Source of the DNA: CAIXSC01 sp046349935
Lineage (GTDB): Bacteria; Planctomycetota; Planctomycetia; Pirellulales; Pirellulaceae
Direction of reading: 5' to 3'
NCBI GenBank assembly: GCA_046349935.1
Contig: JAXMBK010000015.1
Location: forward strand, 1-64,000
Length of the DNA stretch: 64,000 nt
A program made the translations under genes and the position numbers. Of this stretch, positions 43,236-52,400 are shown piece after piece (positions within the stretch are counted from its first letter, which is position 1; each line of letters starts with the position of its first letter). Below the pieces are notes generated by a model. It saw nothing but the letters and a program-made list of their open reading frames with translations, searched no databases and was not told the DNA's origin.

Positions 43236-45209
43236 ATGTCCTCCTGCAATCCAACTCGCCCCTTCGCCGCCGCCCTGTTCTTCGCCTTGACCATGTGGAC
43301 GGTTCCTGGGCTCGCGCGTCCCGCTGCGTCGCGACCGCTGCCGACGGCCCAGCCCTCCGAAGTGCAGCTCGACGCCGCTCGACTCGACCAGGCCGCCGGC
43401 CTCGTGCGAGAGGCGGTCGAGCGAAACGAATTGCGCGGCGCGGTACTGCTCGTTGCGCGCCGCGGGCGCATCGTCCTTCACGAAGCGATCGGGCATGCCG
43501 ACTTCGTCGAGCAGCGCGCGATGCGGCTCGACTCGGTCTTCCACGTCGCGTCGAACACCAAGCCGGTCGTCGCCGCGGCAGCGCTCCAGCTAGCCGCGGA
43601 AGGGCGACTCGAACTCGACGCCGACATCGGCCGATACTTGTCCGAGTTTGATCGCGAATCCTATGCGGGCGTCACCATGCGACGGTTGCTCAGTCACACC
43701 AGCGGGCTCCGCATCGGCCCCATCTTTCTCGAACCTTTATCTCCCCGCTCGGACGCACTCCCGCATGGCCCCACTTTGCGCAGCGAGGCGAATCGGTTTG
43801 CAACCATTCCCGTCGCCGTGAAGCCGGGAACCAGCTTCTCTTACAATAATGCGGGCTACAACGTCGCGGGCGCCGTACTTGAGCAGGCGGCCGGCCAAAC
43901 GCTCGACCAACTGCTGATAGAACGCCTCTACCAACCGCTCGCCATGCACTCGACGGCGCACGTCGACAACGAAGTCTTGGGCCCTCGTCGTCCGGCCATT
44001 GAACAGCGGCTCCTTGGAAACTGGATTCGCCTTTGGAAGCCGGGCGATCCACCGAAGTATCCGTTCGTCCGCGCTTCGGGCGGCATGCTGACCACCGCCG
44101 CCGATTATGCCAGTTTCCTCCAAATGCTCCTCGATCGCGGCCGGGTCGGCGAACATGTCGTGTTGCCCTTTGCGTCGTTGCGTCAGGCGCTCCGCGCCGA
44201 GACGCGCGAACTTGCGACGAATCGGTCCGCAAGCGGCGGCGAACCAGCTCGTTCCACGGCAGCCGCGACGCCGCCAACCTACTACGGACTCGGTTGGCAA
44301 GTCGGCGACGACGGCGTGTGCGCGCACTCGGGTTCCGACGGCACTTACGCTTGGTTCGATCCACACCGCGATCTCTTGGGGGTTTTCTTCACACAGAATC
44401 CGGGCGGCATCCTCCCGTTCGCCGCGTTTCGCCAACGCGTCGAGGCCGCGTGCACCGACCCGCTCCCCGCTCGCTCCCGAGTCGTCGCACACCGAGGGCT
44501 ATTGCGCGAGTATCCAGAAAACACGCTGGTCAATTTTCGCGAATGTCTGGAACGGGGATATGGGTTTGAATTCGATGTGCGTCGCACGCGCGACGGACGA
44601 CTCGTCTGCCTGCACGACGACGACCTCCGCCGCACGACGGGCGAGCCAGGCCGCGTCGCCGACCGTACGTTGGCGGAGATCAAACAACTCGACGCCGGCG
44701 GCTGGTTCGCGCCGCAATTTCGCGGCGAGCGAGTGCCGACAATCGACGAAGTCTTTCAGATAGTCGCACGCTTTCATTCACCGCGCTCTCACATCGCCGT
44801 CGACCTCAAACAAGACGACGAACGGGTGGAAACGGACGTCTTGGCGCTCGCCCAAAAGCATGGAGTCCTTGACCGGCTCGTCATGATTGGTCGAACGATC
44901 GATCATCCCGAGGTACGCGAACGCTTGTGGAAAGCCAACGACAAAGTCGCGTGCGCTCGTTTAGCCCAGTCCCCGGCGGACCTGAACGCGGTCCTCGGCG
45001 ACACGCGGTCGAGTTGGGCCTATTTGCGATTCGTCCCGACCAAGGAACAGAGGGAAAGATTGCACGCGGCCGGCAAGAAGATTTTCGTCGCCGGACCGCT
45101 GTTCGCGTCTCAGCAACCCGAGAACTGGCGGGCGTCGATCCAACAAGGCGTGGACGCCATTCTGACCGACGACGCTGACGAACTGCACCAGCTCCAGCAA
45201 GAACAATAA
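43236..45209 (+). CDS. Beta-lactamase-like serine hydrolase fused to glycerophosphodiester phosphodiesterase
   Basis: A 657-residue exported fusion. The ATG at 43236 opens a signal peptide (AAALFFALTMWTVPGLA); an ATG at 43188 is an alternative. The first 400 residues are a class C/AmpC-like penicilloyl hydrolase with SxxK as SNTK (106-109), YNN (203-205) and HSG (374-376) in place of KTG. From about 415 to the end is a GDPD domain: HRG (419) with PENT, FEFDVRRTRDGRLVCLHDD carrying the metal-binding E/D pair, and HIAVDLKQDD. The two activities suggest joint cleavage of ester or peptide bonds and glycerophosphodiesters in the periplasm. It is divergent from the thioredoxin gene and convergent with tRNA-Leu 5 bases away. 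Confidence 0.88.
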   Translation: MSSCNPTRPFAAALFFALTMWTVPGLARPAASRPLPTAQPSEVQLDAARLDQAAGLVREAVERNELRGAVLLVARRGRIVLHEAIGHADFVEQRAMRLDSVFHVASNTKPVVAAAALQLAAEGRLELDADIGRYLSEFDRESYAGVTMRRLLSHTSGLRIGPIFLEPLSPRSDALPHGPTLRSEANRFATIPVAVKPGTSFSYNNAGYNVAGAVLEQAAGQTLDQLLIERLYQPLAMHSTAHVDNEVLGPRRPAIEQRLLGNWIRLWKPGDPPKYPFVRASGGMLTTAADYASFLQMLLDRGRVGEHVVLPFASLRQALRAETRELATNRSASGGEPARSTAAATPPTYYGLGWQVGDDGVCAHSGSDGTYAWFDPHRDLLGVFFTQNPGGILPFAAFRQRVEAACTDPLPARSRVVAHRGLLREYPENTLVNFRECLERGYGFEFDVRRTRDGRLVCLHDDDLRRTTGEPGRVADRTLAEIKQLDAGGWFAPQFRGERVPTIDEVFQIVARFHSPRSHIAVDLKQDDERVETDVLALAQKHGVLDRLVMIGRTIDHPEVRERLWKANDKVACARLAQSPADLNAVLGDTRSSWAYLRFVPTKEQRERLHAAGKKIFVAGPLFASQQPENWRASIQQGVDAILTDDADELHQLQQEQ

Positions 45210-45214
45210 GCGAG

Positions 45215-45296
45215 TGGCCGCTCGGGGACTCGAACCCCGACGCCTCGCGGCACAAGATCCTAAGTCTTGCGTGTCTGCCAATTTCACCAAGCGGCC
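45215..45296 (-). tRNA. tRNA-Leu (anticodon UAG)
   Basis: An 82-base tRNA. Acceptor arms GGCCGCT / AGCGGCC pair perfectly with A as discriminator. The anticodon stem CAAGA/TCTTG closes the loop CTTAGGA, giving anticodon UAG (reads CUA). The T-loop is TTCGAGT within the CGGGG/CCCCG stem, and a short variable arm follows the anticodon stem, as in class II tRNA-Leu. The 3' CCA is not encoded. The gene ends 5 bases past the stop of the convergent beta-lactamase/GDPD gene. Confidence 0.95.
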
Positions 45297-45318
45297 GAAC
45301 TGCACACGAGCGGTGGTG

Positions 45319-45324
45319 ATTTTA
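45319..45324 (-). promoter_or_regulatory. Possible -10 element of tRNA-Leu
   Basis: TAAAAT on the minus strand, ending about 22 bases before the tRNA 5' end. No good -35 hexamer stands 17 bases upstream, so the call rests on the -10 alone. Confidence 0.35.
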
Positions 45325-45450
45325 GCGGATCGAGATTCGTTTCGCGAGGGCCTTGGCTGCGGAGCATTTCAAGGTCGCCTTTCAAAAATCGCGTTACACC
45401 CAGATTGGCCCATTATCACCCACAAGGAGGGGCATTTACCAAATGGGGGA

Positions 45451-45483
45451 TATGACCTAATTTGACCTTATTGAATTTGACTT
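45451..45483 (+). promoter_or_regulatory. AT-rich triple tttgacct repeat upstream of the small DNA-binding gene
   Basis: tatgacctaa, tttgacctta and tttgactt occur at 45451, 45461 and 45476 in the most AT-rich stretch of the window. TTGACC could act as a -35 element, and the repeats could be an operator. It lies 25 bases before the ATG at 45508. Confidence 0.4.
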
Positions 45484-45507
45484 CGGTTTTTTCACATGGG
45501 GAATTTC

Positions 45508-45864
45508 ATGGCCAAGAAGAGTGAGAAGCGCGCCTCGGCATCGCAGGCGATTCGCGATTATTGCAAAGCGAACCCTGACGCGCAAACGAAAGATGTCGCC
45601 GCCAAAATGCTGGAGATGGGCTTCTCCAAGGTCACGCCAAGCTATGTGAGCACCATCCGTTCGCTCGCCAAAGCGAAAGAAGCCAAAGGCACGGTCGCTC
45701 CGCGTAAACCGGGTCGCCCGAAGGCGTCTGCCGCCGCGGCGTCGGTCGGTTCTGGCGCTTTGACGTTGGAAACGTTGCTGCAAGCGAAAGAACTTGCCGC
45801 CAAGTTGGGTGGAGTCGCTCAGGCACAAGCGGCTCTCGACGCGCTTGCCAAGTTGGGCGCGTAA
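45508..45864 (+). CDS. Small putative DNA-binding protein with AT-hook
   Basis: A 118-residue cytoplasmic protein; ATG at 45508 with GGGGA 6 bases upstream; an ATG at 45496 is an alternative. Residues 8-60 (SEKRASASQAIRDYCKANPD, then DVAAKMLEMGFSKVTPSYVS and TIRSLAKAKEA) read as a helix-turn-helix-like unit. Residues about 70-76 are KPGRPKA, an AT-hook core. An Ala/Leu-rich helix forms the C-terminus (LLQAKELAAKLGGVAQAQAA). I do not recognise a named family; similar Ala/Lys-rich small proteins occur in planctomycetes. The unusual AT-rich upstream repeats may be its own binding sites. A nucleoid-associated or regulatory role is inference. Confidence 0.8.
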   Translation: MAKKSEKRASASQAIRDYCKANPDAQTKDVAAKMLEMGFSKVTPSYVSTIRSLAKAKEAKGTVAPRKPGRPKASAAAASVGSGALTLETLLQAKELAAKLGGVAQAQAALDALAKLGA

Positions 45865-45896
45865 TCTCGCCTCTCACAGACAGTCCCACAGTTTGC

Positions 45897-45925
45897 ACGC
45901 CGTGATCGCTCGTCGATCACGGCGT
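45897..45925. terminator. Strong bidirectional hairpin terminator
   Basis: Perfect 12-base arms acgccgtgatcg / cgatcacggcgt around ctcgt, between the convergent AT-hook gene and the 59-residue gene. Confidence 0.8.
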
Positions 45926-45956
45926 TGAACCGGCGGCTAATGACTCTTCCCTCCGC

Positions 45957-46136
45957 CTACGCAGCTTTGCGCAGTTCTTCCAGCAATTCCTGCGCTTCTT
46001 CAATCCCGCCCGCTTGCTCGATGAACGCCAGGATGGCCCGCAACTGCTCGGGCGTCGCGCTCACCTGCGATTCTTCAATAAGCTCCTGCAGGTCCTCGCT
46101 GGAAAGTTGATCTTCAAGTCGGTCGTCTGACGGCAT
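45957..46136 (-). CDS. Small acidic protein, 59 residues, family not recognised
   Basis: The frame runs MPSDDRLEDQLSSEDLQELI to ELRKAA then TAG. GGGAG lies about 9 bases before the ATG, and codon use matches neighbours (G or C in most third positions). The product is acidic and predicted almost wholly helical, with amphipathic repeats (LEDQLSSEDLQELIEES; LRAILAFIEQAGGIEEAQEL). It has no signal peptide. It could be a small cytoplasmic helical-bundle or partner protein. The 268 bases upstream, to 46404, hold no other feature that I can support. Confidence 0.7.
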   Translation of the reverse strand: MPSDDRLEDQLSSEDLQELIEESQVSATPEQLRAILAFIEQAGGIEEAQELLEELRKAA

Positions 46137-46404
46137 GATGTCGCTCCCGAATTCACGAAAAACCCAGTCCTCGTTATCGGACTAGCCCGGGCGCTCGGCG
46201 ACCAACATCCTGGCAGTGCGTCGCAATCCCGCTAGATATCCCAGTCTCTCAGACGGCCGGGCGCAGTTGGGGCCGCTTCTACGGGGGTTTGGCGAAACTG
46301 GTTCGACTTCGCGGGCATAAGCAAGTCGACGCATCTCTTTTCCCAATCGTTACCGATGGAACATAAAGCCTACCCGTTGCGACCCTCGTGACTCCCCCGC
46401 ACCA

Positions 46405-46686
46405 ATGTCAGGTTCCGAGTCGATGGACCATTTTGACTATCTCGAGCGACTTCGAAACTACGTACGATCGACGTTGGAAGAACTCGGCGCCGACACGTCG
46501 TGCGTGCAAGAGACGATCTTGCTTCGAGGCGGGCAGTATTGCGGCCGCCGTTTTCGGGCGGGAGAGTTCTTGGCGGTTTGGTTCAGCGACGAAAACGAAG
46601 TCAAGTTCTATGCTCCGTCGGACGGCGTCGTACGCGTCTTCCGCCCCGCCGTTTTTCCCGACGTCGAAGTCCGTCGCGCCGCTTAG
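46405..46686 (+). CDS. Small conserved-looking cytoplasmic protein, unrecognised
   Basis: A 93-residue protein with no clear Shine-Dalgarno; an internal ATG at 46423 (MDHFDYLERLRNYVRSTL) is an alternative start. Helical N-terminal half, then alternating beta strands (LRGGQYCGRRFRAGEFLAVW, FSDENEVKFYAPSDGVVRVF). No signal peptide, no recognisable family. Codon pattern is like that of true genes here. It is convergent with the beta-lactamase gene: its TAG and the opposing TAA share the bases ttag at 46683-46686. Function unknown. Confidence 0.7.
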   Translation: MSGSESMDHFDYLERLRNYVRSTLEELGADTSCVQETILLRGGQYCGRRFRAGEFLAVWFSDENEVKFYAPSDGVVRVFRPAVFPDVEVRRAA

Positions 46687-47840
46687 GGCGCTGGAGCTTC
46701 GAGCTGCTTCCAGGTCGCCTTGTCGACCTCGCCTGTGACCGGCAATTGCACGCCCTTTTGAAAACGCTCGACGGCCGCGCGGGTTTGGGGGCCAAACTCC
46801 CCATCCACGTCGATCGGCGGGTCGGCGGGTTGGCGTTCATTCAGCAACCGCTGCAAACGAAGTACGACGGCGCCCGAATCTCCTAGTCGCAAGGGCGGCG
46901 ACTCGGACTCGGCCTCTTTGCCGCTGCGGCCCGACTCGGCTTGGAGATTTAATTTCTCGTAAGCGATGGCCGCAACCTCTGCGCACAGCAGCTCGCCCGG
47001 ATCCTCGCGCTGGCCCGGCGGGATGCGATTATTGGATGTGAGCACACAAACCAAGACGACGCCTCCCGGACCGGTGATGATCCCTGCATCCGTCCGCACC
47101 CCGGTCACTCCGCCCGTCTTGTGCTCTACTCGCGCTCGCGACGGCAGCTTGCGAGGAAACAGCAGTTTGTCCTGGCACGCCGCCAAGTGACCTCGCATTT
47201 CATCCGACGCGGCGGCACTTACCAATTCGCGGCGTTGCAATTTTTCCAACAGTCGAATCATTTCGGCCGCGGTCGTGCAGCCCAAGCCGTAACGTCGACT
47301 TCTCTCTAGATCGATCGAGGTATCGCGACGATAGACCTGGGACTGAATTCTCGTCTCTGGACACCCCAACTCGGCCATCGCGTCGTTGACGGCTCGCAGC
47401 CCCACTCGATCAAGCACGAGATTGGTCGCCGTGTTGTCCGACCAAGCGATCATCAAACGAATGGCGTCGCGCAGCGGCAACGTCGCTCCTTCTGAAAAGT
47501 GCGTACTGAGAATCCCTGATCCGGGGACCTTGTCCGCTTCGCGGAGGACGACCGTGTCTCGCAGCGAGATCCCCCCTGCTTCAGCCTGACGATACGCCTC
47601 CACCATGACCGGCAATTTGATCAAGCTGGCGGTCGGAAAAGTCTCATTCTCGCGATGCGCAAACCGCTCGCCCGTTTCACAGAACTGCACCACCACGGCG
47701 GCCTCGCCCGGATGTTGTGCGATGCGCTGCGTCAATTTGGCCCGCCAATCCTGCGGCGTCGCCGCCGGCGTCAGGGCGAAAGCGATCGCCCCAGCGACAA
47801 TCCAGGCTGCTCGCCGAGAGACGTGGCAAGAACGATTCAT
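46683..47840 (-). CDS. Class A beta-lactamase-like serine hydrolase with C-terminal peptidoglycan-binding domain
   Basis: A 385-residue exported protein; ATG at 47840 with AAAGG about 9 bases upstream. Signal peptide (WIVAGAIAFALTPAATPQ). Catalytic landmarks are SLIK (72-75), SDN (134-136), an E at about 179 in DLERSR, and KTG (241-243). The Asn normally four residues after the Glu is absent, so hydrolysis of antibiotics may be weak. Residues about 315-385 form a PG_binding_1 domain (LGDSGAVVLRLQRLLNERQP, DVDGEFGPQTRAAVERFQKG). The combination suggests a cell-wall-bound D,D-peptidase-like or beta-lactamase enzyme. Planctomycete walls contain peptidoglycan, which fits. It is divergent from the DUF1501 gene. 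Confidence 0.87.
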   Translation of the reverse strand: MNRSCHVSRRAAWIVAGAIAFALTPAATPQDWRAKLTQRIAQHPGEAAVVVQFCETGERFAHRENETFPTASLIKLPVMVEAYRQAEAGGISLRDTVVLREADKVPGSGILSTHFSEGATLPLRDAIRLMIAWSDNTATNLVLDRVGLRAVNDAMAELGCPETRIQSQVYRRDTSIDLERSRRYGLGCTTAAEMIRLLEKLQRRELVSAAASDEMRGHLAACQDKLLFPRKLPSRARVEHKTGGVTGVRTDAGIITGPGGVVLVCVLTSNNRIPPGQREDPGELLCAEVAAIAYEKLNLQAESGRSGKEAESESPPLRLGDSGAVVLRLQRLLNERQPADPPIDVDGEFGPQTRAAVERFQKGVQLPVTGEVDKATWKQLEAPAP

Positions 47841-47970
47841 GGACTGCGCCTTTCTCTGCAACTGCGTCTTTCTCTGCAACAAGGAACACAACTATACTGG
47901 CGTCGCTCCGAGGCGGATGTCAGATTGTCGCGTGGAAATTCGTTTCGTCAAACTGCAGGGACGACGTCCG

Positions 47971-49404
47971 ATGGAGTTCGATCCGCGAGCATCCGAACTG
48001 GTTCGTCGCCGATTCCTGCAATTCGGCGGCGTCGGCGCACTCACGCTCGGCGGGCTTTTGCGCACCCAAACGTCCTTCTCGGCGGCCCCCTCGACGACCG
48101 GGATCGCGCCTCCTCCAACGAACCTGCGGCCGATTCGCGCCTGCATTTTCATCTTTTACTACGGCGGTCCGAGTCATCTCGACACCTATGACCTGAAGCC
48201 GGAAGCGCCGAGCAACATCCGCGGCGAGTTCAAACCGATTGCAACGACCATTCCGGGGCTGCAGGTCTCCGAGCATCTGCCGAATATGGCGAAGGTGATG
48301 CATCATTGCGCGCTCATTCGCAGCATGCACCACGCCAATCGCCTCCACGACTCAGCCTCCATCGAGACTCATACGGGACGCCAAGCCGCGCAAGGGGACC
48401 GCGAAGAGTTCGCGCCGATCGAGCAATTCTTTCCGTGTCATGGCGCTGTCGTTCATTACTTCAAGCGAGATCCCCAGCGCGTCGTTTCCCACGCCGCGTT
48501 GCCCTTCGTCTTTCGCAATGTGATCGACGTTCCCTGCCAAGGCGGCGGCTTCCTCGGTTCCGCGTTCGATCCGTTCCGAGCCACGGTGGATCCGGAGAAG
48601 CAAAGCTACGCCGTGCAGGAATTGCTGCTGCGGGGCGACCTGCCGACGCAACGACTGCGCAGTCGCACCGACCTGCTGGCCCAATTGCAGTCGGCCAATG
48701 CGACGCCGCCGCAAGGGCGCGCCGACTTGCGTCCGTATTACGATAAGGCATTTCAATTGCTCAGTTCCGAGTCGATTCGCAAGGCGCTCGACTTGTCAGA
48801 AGAATCGACCGAGACGCGCGAGATGTACGGCGTTTATCCGGCCGTTCAACAAGGCCCCTCCGGCGGCGCGGAACATGGCTACGCGCGCCACATGCGCGGC
48901 CAGAACCTGCTCGTCGCCCGGCGGCTCGTCGAAGCAGGCGTCCCCTTCGTCAATGTCTACGACTTTCGCCAACAAGGTCAGAACTGGGATAGCCACTCGC
49001 AAAACTTCGCCCAGCATCGCGATCACCTGCTGCCGCCCGCCGACAAGGCGCTCGCGGCCCTGTTGGTCGATCTGGAACGTCGCGGGCTGCTCGAGTCGAC
49101 GCTGGTCGTCGCCGCCGGCGAATTCGGCCGGACGCCGCAGATCAACGCCAACGCGGGCCGAGACCATTGGCCCGACTGTTATACGGTTCTCCTCGCGGGC
49201 GGCGGCGTCCAAGGCGGGGCCATCTATGGCGCGAGCAACGCCATCGGGGCCTATCCTGCGAAAGACCCCGTCACTCCCGCCCACCTCGCCGCCACCATCT
49301 ATTGGCGATTCGGCCTCCATCCGGCTCAGCATATGCACGATCGCACCGAACGTCCCTGGCGTCTGGCGGACGCCGATCCCCTGTCCAGTCTGTTCGCCTC
49401 CTGA
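47971..49404 (+). CDS. DUF1501 protein (second copy) with Tat-like signal
   Basis: A 477-residue protein. ATG at 47971 with AGGGA 9-10 bases upstream; upstream in-frame starts would add a region lacking coding character. Twin-arginine-like signal LVRRRFLQFGGVGALTLGGLL. Body: ACIFIFYYGGPSHLDTYDLKPE, MHHANRLHDSASIETHTGRQ, MRGQNLLVARRLVEAGVPFV, NWDSHSQNFAQH, VAAGEFGRTPQINANAGRDH. The fold resembles alkaline phosphatase/sulfatase, but the nucleophile motif of sulfatases is not seen. It starts an operon with the PVC dehydrogenase 17 bases downstream and the isochorismatase-like hydrolase after it. Confidence 0.93.
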   Translation: MEFDPRASELVRRRFLQFGGVGALTLGGLLRTQTSFSAAPSTTGIAPPPTNLRPIRACIFIFYYGGPSHLDTYDLKPEAPSNIRGEFKPIATTIPGLQVSEHLPNMAKVMHHCALIRSMHHANRLHDSASIETHTGRQAAQGDREEFAPIEQFFPCHGAVVHYFKRDPQRVVSHAALPFVFRNVIDVPCQGGGFLGSAFDPFRATVDPEKQSYAVQELLLRGDLPTQRLRSRTDLLAQLQSANATPPQGRADLRPYYDKAFQLLSSESIRKALDLSEESTETREMYGVYPAVQQGPSGGAEHGYARHMRGQNLLVARRLVEAGVPFVNVYDFRQQGQNWDSHSQNFAQHRDHLLPPADKALAALLVDLERRGLLESTLVVAAGEFGRTPQINANAGRDHWPDCYTVLLAGGGVQGGAIYGASNAIGAYPAKDPVTPAHLAATIYWRFGLHPAQHMHDRTERPWRLADADPLSSLFAS

Positions 49405-49421
49405 ACAGCAAGGAGCCCCCC

Positions 49422-52400
49422 GTGTCGCTTCTCCGCGGGTTGCGCTACGCCGACTGCCATGCATCGCGAGTCGCTTTTTTGACTGTTGCATCGACCGTCG
49501 CCCTCGCCGTCCGCGCACTCGCGCAAGGCTACTCGCCTGAAGAGGCGCCGCGACGCATGCAAGTCGCCGACGGCTTCCAGGTGCAACTGGTCGCCGCCGA
49601 ACCGCTCGTGCGTCAGCCGGTCGCGATCGAGTTCGACGACCGCGGACGCCTGTGGGTCATTCAATACCTGCAATATCCAAATCCCGAGGGACTGCAGCGC
49701 GTGCAGGTCGATCGTTATTCTCGGACGAAGTACGATCGCATTCCCGAACCGCCGCCGCGCGGCCCGCGCGGCGCTGATCGCATCACCATCCTCGAAGACG
49801 TCGATGGCGACGGCCGCATGGACCGCGGGCGCGACTTCGTCGCCGGCCTCAATCTGGCGACGGGACTCGCGTTCGGCCACGGCGGCGTCTTCGTGCTGAA
49901 CGTCCCTTACTTGCTGTTCTATCCCGACCGCAACCGCGACGACGTCCCCGACTCCGATCCCGAAGTGCTCCTCGAAGGCTTCGGGATGGAAGACGCCCAC
50001 AGCGTCGCCAACTCGCTCACGTTCGGACCCGATGGCTGGCTCTACGGCTGCCAGGGCAGCACCGTCACCGCCGACATTCGCGGCGTCGAGTTCCAACAGG
50101 GAGTCTGGCGGTATCACCCGACGACTCGTCAATTCGAATTATTCTGCGAGGGCGGCGGAAACTCCTGGGGACTCGACTTCGACCGCACCGGTCGCCTGTT
50201 CTACAGCACGAATTACGGCGGTCACGTCTTGTTGCATGGCGTCCAGGGAGGGTACTTCGTCAAGTCGTTCGGCAAGCATGGCGCCCTTCACAATCCCTAC
50301 GCCTATGGTTATTTCGAGCACGCGCCGCACGACCGATTTCGCGGCGGGCATGTCTCCGTCGGCGGCATCGTCTATCAAGGCGACTTGTTCCCTCCCGAGT
50401 TTCGCGGTCGATACATCGCAGGCGACTTGCTGGGACATGGCGTCTACTGGCATTCAATCCAGCCACGCGGCTCGTCTGTACAGACGGCTCATGGCGGCGA
50501 GCTGCTCGTCGCGAACGACTCGTGGTTCGCCCCCACCGATGTAACCTTGGGGCCCGACGGCGCCGTTTATGCAGCCGACTGGCACGACGCGCGCACGGCT
50601 CACCCTGACCCCGACGCCGACTGGGATCGCTCCAACGGTCGCATCTATCGACTCGCGCCCCGCAACCAAGCAGCCGTCGCCCTCGCCATCGCCCCCGTCG
50701 ACTTTGCGCAGGCCTCCGTCGCCCAACTCCTCGAACGGCACAGCCACCCAAGTCAATGGCACGTGCGCAAAGCGCGACAAGAACTGGTGAGACGATTGCA
50801 CTTCGGCAGCGACTCTGACCAAGCGGCCGTGCGGTCGCTGCGCCCGACGCTCGAAGAACGGGCGACCAAGCACGCCGACGAAACGGCGGCGCTCGAAGCC
50901 CTCTGGACGCTAGACCAAATCTCGCCGCTCGACGAACCTCTCGCCCACCAGTTGTTGCACAGTCCGCACGTCGCCGTCCGCGTCTGGACCATTCGCTTGC
51001 TCGGAGATCGCCGCCGTCTTTCCGACGAATTGGCCCATACACTCGATGCACTCGCGGAAACGGAGCCCGCTGCCGCCGTCCGACAACAGTTGGCCTGCAG
51101 CGCCGCTCGCTTTGAACCACAACACGCCTTGCCGATCATCAACGCCCATATCAACCGCGACATCAGCGAAGACCTGCAAGACCCCTACTTGCCGCTTCTC
51201 TGGTGGTGGGCCGTGGAGCGTCACGCGGATGCCGGTCGCGAGGAAGTGCTCAAGCGGTTCGTCCGTCCCACGCTCTGGAAGTCGCATCTGGGCCGCGACG
51301 TCCTCCTCCCGCGACTCGCCCGTCGCTACGCCGCAGAACGCAAACTTGACAACCTCGCCGCCCTGGTTCGACTGCTCGACGCCGCACCCGACGCCGCCGC
51401 TCAAGCTGCGCTCTGGGAGCCCATTCTCCAAGGTTGGCGCGAACAGCCGCGCGACAAACATTCCGACGATTGGCAAACCGATGCTTGGTTGACCGCCGCT
51501 CGCCAACACCCCTTCGGCGTCAAGGCGCTGGCCGCCTGGCGAGCCGCCCCCGCGACGACGCCGGCGAGTCTGACTCTGCTGCAGTTGTGCGTCGCATTAC
51601 GCCATCCAGACGCGATCGCGACGGCCGTCGGCGAAGCGTTTGATCCGCAAGCGGACGCCAACCATCGACTCGCGCTGCTCGAATCGCTGCGGGACGCGCC
51701 CGACGCGGCGTGGGAACTTCCTGCGTTCGCCCTCTTTGCCGCGGACCAACCGATAGCGCTGCGCCGCGCGGCGCTGCAACTCCTCGCCCGACTCGATTCC
51801 CCTTCCCTGCCGACGAAGTTGCTCGAGTGGCATCGAGCGACGCCGCCGAGCCCGCTCCATGCCAGCGTCTGCGACGTCCTGTTGTCGCGGCCGGCATCCG
51901 CTCGCGCGTGGCTCGAGGCGGTCGACCAAGGACGCCTCCCCGCGTCCGCCGCGTCGCTGGAACAAATTCGGCGCATCGCCCTGCTGAATGAGCCGACGCT
52001 CATGCCGCTCGTCGTCAAGCATTGGGGGCGGTTGGAGGGCGCTACGCGCGAAGAGAAGTTGGCGGAGGTGCGGCGGCTGAACAACGACCTTCGAGCGGCT
52101 GCGGGCGATCCAATGGCCGGCCGCATGCTCTTCCAAAAGCACTGCGGCGTCTGCCACGTCCTGTTCGGCGATGGTGCAAAGGTCGGTCCCGATCTGACTT
52201 CGGCCAATCGACAGGATCGAGACTTTCTGCTCGTCAGCTTGGTCGACCCCAGCAGCGTGATCCGTAAGGAATATGCCAGCCTGATCGTCGAGACGCAAAA
52301 TGGTCGAGTGCTCGCCGGCTTGCCCGTGGAACGCACAGCGGCCGCACTCACGCTGGTCGACGCCAAAGGGGATCGACAGACGGTTGCGACGTCGGACATC

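Noticed and set aside
45443..45466. Seven-codon leader peptide (MGGYDLI) before the AT-hook gene
   Set aside because: AGGAGG lies 12 bases away, too far, and there is no attenuator structure.
47850..47882. Tandem tttctctgcaactgcg repeat between divergent genes
   Set aside because: Only two imperfect copies; more likely chance slippage than an operator.
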